Assembly: GCA_011503125.2 (NCBI GenBank)
Contig: WWBZ02000017.1
Coordinates: forward strand, 92,821-156,820
DNA length: 64,000 nt
DNA from: Botryosphaeria dothidea
Lineage: Eukaryota; Ascomycota; Dothideomycetes; Botryosphaeriales; Botryosphaeriaceae
Direction of reading: 5' to 3'
The position numbers and the translations under genes are program-made. The first letter of the stretch is position 1. Every line of letters starts with the position of its first letter. The notes under the pieces are model-generated. The model was not told the DNA's origin. It worked only from the letters and a program-made list of their open reading frames with translations, and searched no databases. This document shows positions 32,214 through 43,270 of the stretch, piece by piece.

Positions 32214-35200
32214 CTACAAACTCTGTTTTGGAAGTTCTTGTAGGCCCAACTGGTTCACGAAGCGTCGAAACTTCGTAAGTGGTAGAGGCTTCGTAAGTCC
32301 GTCAGCAATCATATCGTTGGTCGATACGTATAATAGCTGGATATTGCCGTGTGTAACCTCCTCGCGTATATAGTGCCAATACACTTCAATGTGCTTAGTC
32401 CTTGTGTTGTTGAATCTCTCTGGCCTTGTAAGTGCAATTGCTGGCTTATTGTCGCCCTCTAGTCGTAGTGGGTGAAGGTCAGTATAGTCGTATTGCAGCT
32501 CCTGAAGGAGTCGCTTAAGCCATATTGCTTCTTTTGCCGCATGCGTCATTGCGACGTACTCGGCCTCAGTGGACGATGTTGCAACGAGGCCCTGACGGCT
32601 GCTCTTGTATGAGATAAGTCCGCCTGCTGCTTTGAATGCGTAGCCAAAAGTGCTGCTCCTATTATCTGCGTTGTCGGCAAATGCTGCATCAGCTGCGCCG
32701 TGGAGTTGTAATCCAGGCGGGCCGTATACGCCTTTATGGTGTAGCTGTAGACCTAACACGCCTTCCTCTACCCCCCCAAGGCATATAGCAAGGTCAGGGT
32801 ATGTGTTAAGGTAGGCAAGTACGCGTTTAGCGTGGGAGAGGTGCTCCTCGCTAGGGTTATGCGTAAACTGACAAAGCTTGTGAGTGGCGTATGCAATGTC
32901 GGCGCGTGTCATGTTGGCTGCGTAGCCAATAGAGCCTATAAGGCTTTGATATTCGCTAGTGATATTCGGGCTAGCTGTGCTCTTGAACGGCTGAAGATTG
33001 GCACCGTCCGGTACCATGGGCGTGTTTGTGTGCTTGCTGTTGCTCATGCCGTATTTGTGTACAATTTCTTCGATGTACGTGTCCTGTGATATCCAGATAC
33101 GTCGAGTGCGGCGACAGCGTATAATACGCATGCCTAAGTAATGACGTACTGGGCCAAGGTTGCGTAGCTCATAGCGTTCAGCGAGGGCGTTATGCATGTT
33201 AAGAATAACATCTTTGCGCTTGTGTATGAGGAGAATGTCGTCCACGTATACGATAATAACACCTTTGTGTTCCTTGTGGTGAAACACGCATGGATCGCTA
33301 AACAAGGGCTCGTAGCCCTTGCTCTTCAGAAAGGTGGTAATCTCTTGTTGCCAGAGTAGAGGCGCCTGCTTAAGGCCGTATAGCGAGCGTAGCAACTCAC
33401 CAATAAGCTCCTCGTTGCCCTCGTACTCGCGGAATCCTTCTGGGAGGCGTATGTACACACCCTTTTGGTCCATGAGGCTTTGTATGAAAGCGGACACAAT
33501 ATCCACCTGTTCGCATTCCAAGTCGTATACAGCGACGAGAGCGAAGATGAGACGTAGTGTAGAGGCGCGTGCAACGGCTGCGTAGGTAGCAAAGTAGTCT
33601 AGACCTGGGCGTTGCTTGTCACCGCGTACTACGAGGCGTGCTTTGAATGAGGCTAAGTAGCCGTCGGCATCCTCCTTGTACTTCCAAATCCACTTAACGG
33701 GTAGTATGCGTATATTACCGTTAGGACGCTTGATCTTGCGCCAAGTACCGTTCCTGATGTGCTGACGAAACTCCTTATGCGTGGCCTCCATGAGTTGTTT
33801 GCTAAGAGGGTGAGTCTGAAGCTCCTTCCACGTCTTAGGCGGAGGTGGGAGGTCCTTGGCTTTCACACGTGGTACGTGTGATACTGCGGTTGCGTATACA
33901 TATGCTATAGTGGGTGGCAGTGCCATAAGGTTACGGTTGCGCTTACGCCTGTCATCCAAGGCAACCTCATCACGATAGGACTGTCCCTCAGGACGAAGCT
34001 TTTGCTCTCTAGCTGAGCGCCGTGGCTGTGTCTGAGTCTGCTGTTGCTGCTCATCACCCCCCGAAGGTTCTGACTGTCCCATCTCTGGTAGTTCAATGCC
34101 GCTGGGCGTATCAGGTTCAGCGTCAACTATAGTAGGTGGCTCCTCGTGGGTATCACCAGCCGTAGCCGATAGCTGGCTGCTGTCGCTTAGTTCGTCCTCT
34201 TGTAGCTCAGTCACCCCCCCATTTTGTGTTTCCGTAGGCTTATGAGCTGGCGGTTGTGGGAGGTCGAGTGGTAGAGGTTTCGTGATATCGTTGATGTCAA
34301 GGTCTTGTAGTGTTAATTCAACGTATTCGCATGCGGGCTCATCGTCATCAGTGGGCGGACTGGTCCTCAGTGGAGTCGTGTTGGCTTCGTCAAAAGTAAC
34401 GTGAGCCGAGCGGATAATCTTGTGAGGCGCAATGTATATGCGGTAGATATAATCACCGTCATAGCCAACAAGCTTGCCCTTTTGCGCGCGAACGCTGAAC
34501 TTGTCGCCTTGAGCGCGTTTCTGCTTTGGAATGTGAACGTACGCAGTGCTGCCAAATGTACGCCATCTGGTAATATCTGGAACGTTGCCAGTGGTGTTGG
34601 TGAGCGCGTCCTTTAGCGCTTGATGCGGCGTTTTGCCGCCGTTGAGGCGAGTAGGCGTACGGTTAAGGGTCTTCAATGCAGTCTCGTATGCCTCAGGCCA
34701 GAGGCTCTGAGGGAGGTTGGCATCGCATAGCATTGAGCGTATGCGTGTCTCGGTGATGTGATTGGCCTTTTCAGCCTTACCGTTTTGCTCAGGATAATAG
34801 GGTGCTAAAGTCTGAAGCTCAACACCGAGTTCGTCGCAGGCAGCCTTTAGTTGCTTTTGCGCGAACTCACGGCCTTCGTCGATACGCAGGACCTTAATAT
34901 AATTGCCGGTCTGATTATGCCAGCGCTTGAGGAACCGCATAAGTGCGTCATGGGCCTCGCTTTTATTCTTAAAAGTCTTACCCCAGCGATAAGCTGTAGC
35001 GTCATTAGTGAGTGTAAGAGCGTAGTGTTCACCCTTTAACCCAGCCTGGGTAACCTGTAGCGTGTCTCCATGGAGTACATCGCCAGGATAAGCAGCGCGT
35101 TGCTGCGGAATATGACTAGGCTGGCGCCTAGCCTTGGTAAGTGCACAGGTTTCGCAGTATTGCTCCTTGCCCTTTAGGTGCATGCCTGTTTAATGGGCGA

Positions 35201-36803
35201 GTTTTCGAACAGCGTTAAATGATGCGTGTGCCATTCGCCTATGTAAGAGATTAATGTCGACGGTGTGGCCGATGATGGGTAATAGCAGGCTACTATTATT
35301 AGTAGCTGCTTCCTCCTCGTTGTCCTCCGTAACTAGAGGTTCACCTTTGCCCACTTGTGCAAGCTGGACTAGATAGAGATTTATGTTGCGATCGCGAGGT
35401 GCGTATAGCAGTTCTTGGTTATGATTATTGCGTAAACAACAATCTCTTGTTGACCAGTGTATATCCTTATCTTCCAGCACGGCGGTTGAGATGGTATTAA
35501 TTGCAACGTTGGCTGCGTAGTAGACGTTTGATAGAGTACGTGGAGCCTCTTTACCGTCTGATAATACGGCGGTAAAGTAAACTGTGCCAATGCCTAAAAC
35601 GAGGATGCCTGTGGCGCTTGCTGAACCGGTGAAGAAGGGGCGTATTGAACGGAAGGTAATAAATGCCGAGAGGTCGTTCGTGTAGTGCGCATGGGCTCCA
35701 GTGTCGACAATCTAGAGGTCCTGTAGCGACTCCTTACTGGTGTTAGAGTCGTTGTCGGCTTGGCTGGTTGAGGAGGCGACGATAGCCATATTCATAAGCG
35801 CGTTTGTGCCTCCGCTCTTTGACTTGTTACTGTCCCTGTTGTTATATGCGTCTATAAGCTCCTGATTCTTCTTAAATCCGGGGCGGGCCTTTTCAGGGTG
35901 TAGATGATAACACAACTTAGTGTTATGCGCGTTGCCGCAGCACTCACACTTGCGAGAGTTACCATCCTTGTCCTTTCCTTAACGATCACTTTTGCCGCCT
36001 TTGCTCTTGTTATTGCCCTTATTATTGCCGCGCGTATTGGCGACGATATTACTCGTGTTGAGCGAGGTTTCTCGCGTCTTCTAGTTGTCCATGAGGTCCT
36101 GGATGATGCTTTCAAGCACAACCTTTTCGTTACGTCGAAGCTTGTCGCGTACGTTGTCAATCCAGCGCTTGAATTTGCTACTAACGTCGATGTTACAGAC
36201 AAAGAGTAACACCTTTATCTCATCGCTGATGGTAATGCCTGCGCGCGTGCATTTAGTAAGCGATTGAGTCCACTTGTTGATGAACTCCTGAAGATCTTTG
36301 CCGTCAAATGGGTTGGCATATAGGAGGTTGCATAGCAACACCTGTTTCTGACCGGGGCCTTTGTCGCCGTAGCGTTCGCAGATGAAATCATACTGCGCTT
36401 TGGCTGTATTGGGCAACTGATCAGCAAGGTAATCAGGTACGGAGGCGACGATGATTGCGCGCGCCTTGCCGTCTTTGACACGCCAGTCGGTGTATGGGAG
36501 ACGTGCAAGATTATAAGCGCTCTTCTGATCAGCAGTAAGTTTGATCTTGCCGTCTTTGCCGGGTGTACCGTAGTCTGCGCGGTCGACGTCCTCAGGCTCT
36601 TCTTCGAGGCCTGTAACGTAATCAGTAAGGTTAAGGCTATTAAACAAGCCGTCGATAGCACGACGCCATGAGCGATAATCCGCAGCTGACTTAAGCTTTG
36701 GAACACGCATGCGCGTCAAGTCGGAGTCCGCCATGCTTGGTAAACAGTGCGTTTGTCCGGGAGGGTTGGGTGGCTTTGAAATGCCGGGCGCGGGTTGCTC
36801 CAA
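32214..36803 (-). pseudogene. C4 gag-pol, one frame with four RIP stops
   Basis: From ATG 36803 (or the more Gag-like ATG 23 codons later, MADSD) to the stop at 32214 there are 1530 codons in one frame. Stops interrupt at 36081-36083, 35979-35981, 35712-35714 and 35190-35192, each TAG or TAA where Gln or Trp is likely. Gag has a zinc knuckle CECCGNAHNTKLC. Protease has IVDTGAHAHY, integrase has HRRMAH with CETC, IDEGREF and QNGKAEKA. Reverse transcriptase has the intact YVDD box (VYVDDILLIHK). RNase H ends with ADGLTKPL. The segment 32214-35183 alone is open for 989 residues. A single read-through or reversion set away from activity, it is probably a recent arrival caught by one RIP cycle. 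Confidence 0.93.
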
Positions 36804-36950
36804 TAAAGAGGGCCGCTAAGTGTGGGTTACTCGAATTGAGGGCCACGGGGTGCAGGTTACTCAAATGAAGAGAGGGCTGCTGAATGTGTGGTTGCTCGAG
36901 TTAAGGGCCACGGGGCGCGGGTTGCTCAAATAAAGAGGGCCGCTGAATGT
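36789..36950 (-). repeat. Tandem repeat in the C4 leader
   Basis: About two and a half units of 62-65 bases (36789-36850, 36851-36915, 36916-36950). Each contains GGTTGCTC or GGTTACTC, AAGAGGGC and GGGCCACGGGG. It lies between the primer site and gag. Confidence 0.82.
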
Positions 36951-37020
36951 GTCGTTGCGAATATGCGCAGGTGACGAGTAGATATTGATCCAGTCGCGAG
37001 TGGCTCGTCGAAGAGGCGGG

Positions 37021-37034
37021 CCGGGCTTATAACC
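37021..37034 (-). other. C4 primer-binding site, half-tRNA-iMet type
   Basis: On the minus strand GGTTATAAGCCCGG follows the 5' LTR directly; with one RIP change reverted it equals the C1 site and is complementary to the anticodon region of initiator tRNA-Met. Confidence 0.65.
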
Positions 37035-37229
37035 TGATGGATGTGGTGCGAAAGGATGATCGATTGAAGAGAGAGTTGGCAGGGGTTGATATACCCAACT
37101 GCCAAGCTCTGCTCGTTAAGCGAGCTATTAGAGCTAATCTGCCAATAGTCTTGGAGATATAAGTGAACAAAGAGAACAAAGGAAGAGTCATTCCAGGCCC
37201 ATGGCCTCCACTGCAGTCCATGCATTCCA
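37035..37229 (-). repeat. C4 5' LTR
   Basis: 195 bases; differs from the 3' LTR by two TpG/TpA changes. Confidence 0.93.
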
Positions 37230-39893
37230 TTAGAGCCTCTACGGTTTCTTTAGTATCTAGTATTATTATTAGCTCGTAGATCTTTTCTTTAGTTAAACGG
37301 TCTATAATAACTAGATAGTATCCGTATTTCTAATTCTTTCTAGTATATAGCGGTAGTTTTTCTATAAAGTCTAGGATTACGTAGAGCTACTTCTATTAGA
37401 GAATAGATAGCGGTTTAAGTAGTTTTTACTTTTACTCTAAGTATAGCTTATAGCGGCGGTAGTAGTAATAGTTCTTATAGAAACGAGTAACGTCTTCTCT
37501 TTATTTAGCCTACTAGTAGTTTTCTATAAGCTTTCTATATATAGCTTTAGATTCTAGATATTCTATAAGTAGTTTTTCGTAGTAATTCTATAGGAGGCGT
37601 AGGCGTAGTAGTTAGTAGTCTAAAATAATAAGCGCGTCTTTTAGCTATATCTAACTATCTTTTACTAAGAAGTTCTAAATATTTTTCTTATAGCTCTTCC
37701 TAATTAAGTAGCTTAGTATACGTTTATCTCTAGTATTAATACTTCTATAAAGATTCTAGATTACTCTATCCTCCTCGTAGGCTTCGCTAATAAGTATATT
37801 AAGGTCTTTTTATCTAGCTTCTTAGGTTTCCTAGGCTTTCTAGGTTTCCTAGACTTTTTAGGTTTTCTAAATCTAGTTATCTTCCGGCTCTTAAGAGTCT
37901 AACTTCTTCTTCTCTAGATTATTAGTAGTAAAAAGAATAGAATTAATAGCGATCTTTATATTAGATTCTAGGTTTAAGTCCCGAAGTAGTTATTAGAACC
38001 GGTATTACTTCCTTAGGTCGTTAATTTCTTATAGTAAGTTCTACGTTCTTCTTATAAGTAAGTCTAGCTTCTCTTCTTATTTACCTAGCCGGTAGAAGAT
38101 AATAAAGTTAAAGACGAATAGAAATTTAGTCTAGCGGGCTTAGCGGCTAGTTAGCTACTTAGTTATTATAAAATACTCTAGATTCTTATAATCCGTAAGT
38201 ATCTTAATAGGCTTATCTATAGAAGTACTTATAAGTTCTAGTTTCTAAGTCTTAAAGAAGCGAATAATAGTAAGTAGCTCTTTATCGTAGATTATATAGT
38301 TATACTTAGTTAAGAATATTTTCTTAGAAAAGTATATAACTAGTTTAAGTACTCCGTCGTGCATCTATAATAGAATATCTATACTAATAAAGTCTAAGGC
38401 ATCCGTTTTAACCTATATTTTCTTTTTAGGGTCGAAATATATAAGGATAGGTACGGAGGTAAATATAGCTTATAGTTAGTTAAAGGCGGCTTATTTCTTA
38501 TTATCCTATATAAACTTCTAGTATCTTATCTTACGTTTTCTATTTCTAGTTATAAATTATTCTTCTTTTATTATCTTAGTAAGAGGGCGTGCTATATAGA
38601 AGAAGTTCTTAATAAAGCGGCGGTAGAAGTTTATAAAGCTAAGGAAGGCTTATATATTCTTAACTAACGTCGGTGCCTCCTAGTTAATAATAGTAGAGAC
38701 TTTTTCTAGGTCTATTTTAATTTCGTTTATACTAATAATAAGGCCGAGGTACTTAACTAATCTAATATTAAATTCGTATTTATTAAGGTCGAGTTAGAGA
38801 CTACGGTCCTTTAGTCGTTAGAGGACTTTATTAATATTTTTAGCGTGTTTATCCTTCTTTTTACTATAGATAAGGATATTATCTAGGTACGCTATACAAA
38901 ACTTATCTAGATATTCGAGTATAGAATTATTAATATAGCTCTAAAAGGTATCTAGCGTATTATAGAGCCTAAAGGGTATAACTAGGTATTCGTACTAACT
39001 AAAGCGAGTATTAAAAGCGGTAAGATACTTATAGCCTTCCTTAATTCGGATCCGGTTAAAGATATAGATAACGTCGAGTTTTATAAAGATCTTAGCCTTA
39101 CTAAGCTAGGCAAGGATTTTATTAATATATAGAATTAGGTATCGGTTCTTCTTAGTAATAGCGTTTAGGGCTCTATAGTCGATATAGACTCTAAGTTCTT
39201 CTTCTAGCTTTCTAATAATAAGTAGAGGTACGGTATAGTCCGAAGAGCTAGGGCGAATAAACCCTTTTCCGAGATATTCGTTAATATATTTCTTAACCGC
39301 TTCGTTTTCTTATTAAGATATTAGACGGTAGCTTTTTATATAAGGAGGTTCGTAGTTAGGTTTAAGCTTAATTTTATAGTCTTCTTTCTAGTAAGGAGGG
39401 AGTATATCCGCTTCTATCTTATCTTAGAGTTCTTTAATCTAGTAGTATTCCTTTAGTAGCCAGGCAAGGCGTTCTTCTCGTCTATATATTTTCTTTCTAT
39501 TTATAAACTTTTAAAAGTCGTCTTCTCTAGTTATAGCTACGCTAGTATTTATAGTAGGTTCCGTAGGCGTATAGTAGTATTCTTTATATCTAGGAAGTAA
39601 TACTAAGTAGAAGAGTATAGATATAGAATATAGTTAAATATCTAGTTAGGATTTCTCTATCTTCTATTTAGATCGGCACCTAATAGTATATTCGGTATAA
39701 GGTTTTATAGTAAGGTAGCCAGCTTTAAAGTACTAAGGCTTATAAAACTTAACTAACCGCTTATCCTAGTTAATATACGGGTTATAAGTACGTAACTATC
39801 CGTCTTTAAAGATTAGTAGATAGTCTTCTAGGTTAGTAATATAGTAGAGAAGTTATTCTTTATAAGAACTAATATTAATATCGACTAGAGAGG

Positions 39894-40125
39894 TATAAGG
39901 TAGTAAAGCCGAAATAATAGTATTACTTTTAACTAAAAATCTATATATAAGGAGAAAGAAAAGAGAGTTTAGAAAGAGAGGGCGAAGGATAAATATACCT
40001 AGTCGCTTAGCGCTAGGCCCGTACCCTAGTATCTAACCGAGTTATCCTTAGTAAAGCTAGGGCCTCTAGTTACTATTAAGTATCTACCTAGTTACTTAGA
40101 GTAGTAGCGCTTAAGAGGCCTAATA
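39894..40125 (-). repeat. G3 LTR shared by G3a and G3b
   Basis: 232 bases. To its right is the 3' end of G3 internal sequence, so it is the 3' LTR of G3b. To its left is G3a internal sequence cut at a position that is not an element end (equivalent to 55856 in G3c). Confidence 0.88.
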
Positions 40126-43100
40126 CTATCCCCTCTTTCTCTAAGCGAGGTCTACTAAGCTTCTTAAAAAATTTAGGTAGCTCGGGCGCGTTCTTATAGT
40201 ATACGTAGTACTTACGGATTTTATTAAGAGTATTCTTATAGTTACCCTAGTATTACTATAGAGGATTAGAGTTTTACTCGTTCTAGTTGCCTATAAAGAT
40301 AACCTTATACTATACTCTATATCTTAAGTTTCGGTAGTCTACTACCTCTAGTACTTTCTACTCCTTATAAGTTTTATTCTCGTCCTTATTAAAGATTATA
40401 TATACTAGGCTAGACTCCTAGATCTAATCCGGGTATAGATTATCTAGAGTAAGGTGTAGCTTCTAGGGGTAGAATATAGGGAAGATTTCTTTCTCTTATA
40501 TATAAGAAGATATAGTAACTTCGTATACTTTACCGTTAATTAACCTAGTAATTTTCTACGGACTAAGATTCTTTAGTAAGAGAGACTTACTATTCCGTTC
40601 TAGGTTAAAGTCTTAGGCGTTAATAAATACTTTATCGTCTATACGGAAAGTAGAGTATAGCTAGCGGAATTTATCTACGTAGCGGGCTTATTCTTCTTAT
40701 ATCTAGGCTAGTTATTCTTAGAGAAAGCTTCTTATAGTATTTAACCTTTTAACTAACCGGTCTACTCTAATTACTTCTACTTTTCTAGTATCCTAATAGA
40801 TTTTTATAGGCTCTAAGCTAGTACGTAGATAGAATCCGTTATCGGCGAAGAATAGCGATATACTAGTTAATACGCTAATATACGTATTAGCTATAAATTT
40901 AGCTTTAGGTAGAAAGTCGATCTAGTTATCTTGCGCGTAGTTAATATATATCCGGAGGTACTTTTTAAGACCTTTAATAGAGCTCTCGCTCTAGCCGTTA
41001 GTCTAGGAGTAAAAGGCAGTTAATATTTTAACCTTTACGTTATATCGTTCTATAATTCTTCTATAGATATAGGAGTCTATAGCGCTACCTCGGTCGGAGA
41101 TAATATTTATTAGAAAACCTCGTATATAAAAGAGGCGGCGGTTTAGAGCCTCTACGGTTTCTTTAGCACCTAGTATTATTATTAGCTCGTAGATCTTTCC
41201 TTTAGTTAAACGGTCTATAATAACTAGATAGTATTAGTATCTCTAATTCTTCCTAGTATATAGCGGTAGTTTTTCTATAAAGTCTAGGGTTACGTAAAGC
41301 TACTTCTATTAGAGAATAGGTAGCGGTTTAAGTAGTTCTTACTTTTACTCTAAGTATAGCTTATAGCGGCGGTAGTAGTAATAGTTCTTATAGAAACGAG
41401 TAACGTCTTCCCTTTATTTAGCCTACTAGTAGTTTTCTATAAGCTTCCTATATATAGCTTTAGATCCTAGGTATCCTATAAGTAGTTTTTCGTAGTAATT
41501 CTATAGGAGGCGTAGGCGTAGTAGTTAGTAGTCTAGGATAATAAGCGCGTCTTTTAGCTATACCTAACTATCTTTTACTAAGAAGTCCTAAATATTTTTC
41601 TTATAGCCCTTCCTAATTAAGTAGCTTAGTATACGTCTATCTCTAGTATTAATACTTCTACGAAGGTCCTAGATTACTCTATCCTCCTCGTAGGCTTCGC
41701 TAATAAGTATATCGAGGTCTTTTTATCTAGCTTCCTAGGTTTCCTAGGCTTCCTAGGTTTCCTAGATCTAGTTATCTTCCGGCTCTTAAGAGTCTAACTC
41801 CTCCTTCTCTAGGTTATTAGTAGTAAAGAGAATAGAATTAATAGCGATCTTTATATTAGGTTCTAAGTTTAAGTCCCGAAGTAGTTATTAGAACCGGTAT
41901 TACTTCCTTAGGTCGTTAATTCCTTACGGTAAGTCCTACGTTCTCCTTATAAGTAAGTCTAGCTTCTCTTCTTATTTGCCTAGCCGGTAGAAGATAATAA
42001 AGTTAAAGGCGGATAGAAATTTAGCCTAGCGGGCTTAGCGGCTAGTTAGCTGCTTAGTTATTATAAAATACTCTAGGTTCTTATAATCCGTAAGCACCTT
42101 AATAGGCTTATCTATAGAAGTGCTTATAAGTTCTAGTTCCTAAGTCTTAAAGGAGCGAATAATAGTAAGTAGCTCTTTATCGTAGATTATATAGTTATAC
42201 TTAGTTAAGGATATTTTCTTAGAAAAGTATATAACTAGTTTAAGTACTCCGTCGTACATCTACGATAGAATACCTGCACTAACAAAGTCTAAGGCATCCG
42301 TTTTAACCTATATTTCCTTTTTAGGGTCGAAATATATAAGGATAGGTACGGAGGTAAATATAGCTTATAGTTAGTTAAAGGCGGCTTATTTCTTATTATC
42401 CTATATAAACTTCTAGTATCTTATCTTACGTTTTCTATTTCTAGTTATAAATTATTCTTCTTTTATTATCTTAGTAAGAGGGCGTACTATATAGAAGAAG
42501 TTCTTAATAAAGCGGCGGTAGAAGTTTATAAAGCTAAGGAAGGCTTATATATTCTTAACTAACGTCGGTATCTTCTAGTTAATAATAGTAGAGACTTTTT
42601 CTAGGTCTATTTTAATTTCGTTTATACTAATAATAAGGCCGAGGTACTTAACTAATCTAATATTAAATTCGTATTTATTAAGGTCGAGTTAGAGACTACG
42701 GTCCTTTAGTCGTTAGAGAACTTTATTAATATTTTTAGCGTATTTATTCTTCTTTTTACTATAGATAAGAATATTATCTAGGTACGCTATATAAAACTTA
42801 TCTAGGTATTCGAGTATAGAATTATTAATATAGCTCTAAAAGATATCTAGCGTATTATAGAGCCTAAAGAGTATAACTAGGTATTCGTACTAACTAAAGC
42901 GAGTATTAAAAGCGGTAAGGTACTTATAGCCTTTCTTAATTCGGATCCGATTAAAGATATAGATAACGTCGAGTTTTATAAAGATCTTAGCCTTACTAAG
43001 CTAGGTAAGAGTTTTATTAATATATAGAATTAGATATCGGTTCTTCTTAGTAATAGCGTTTAGAGCTCTATAGTTAATATAGACTCTAAGTTCTTCTTTT

Positions 43101-43270
43101 AGCTTTCTAATAATAAGTAGAGATACGGTATAGTCCGAAGAGCTAGGGTAAATAAACCCTTTTCCGAGATATTCGTTAATATATTTCTTAACCGCTTTAT
43201 TTTCTTATTAAGATATTAGACGGTAGCTTTTTATATAAGGAGATTTATAGTTAGGTTTAAGCTTAATTTT
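40126..43270 (-). pseudogene. G3b pol region, truncated
   Basis: Matches 52194-55340 of G3c on the minus strand: chromodomain-like end, integrase, RNase H and most of the reverse transcriptase. Broken off at 43270 by L1b. Saturated by RIP. Confidence 0.8.

Larger units (their letters stand above)
31965..37229 (-). mobile_element. C4: youngest element, nearly intact Ty1/copia
   Basis: A 5265-base element with two 195-base LTRs that differ at two sites, both TpG against TpA. With TG/CA ends the flanking repeat is TTAGAGCC (31957-31964 and 37230-37237); a 5-6 base duplication with slightly longer LTRs is also possible. The empty site is seen at about 41140-41155. One gag-pol frame carries only four internal stops. 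GC is clearly higher than in the surrounding G3 sequence. Confidence 0.95.
30940..39893 (-). pseudogene. G3a pol region, interrupted by C4, 5' half missing
   Basis: Outside C4 (31957-37237) the sequence matches 52194-55856 of the full-length G3c almost base for base in length. It covers the C-terminal chromodomain-like part, integrase, RNase H and reverse transcriptase on the minus strand. It stops at GAGAGG before the next LTR, so gag and the 5' LTR are absent. All motifs are degraded by RIP. Confidence 0.78.

Noticed and set aside
33319..33592. Open frames on the other strand or frame of C4
   Set aside because: They overlap the reverse transcriptase frame, which has all expected motifs; no sign of splicing or conservation is visible.
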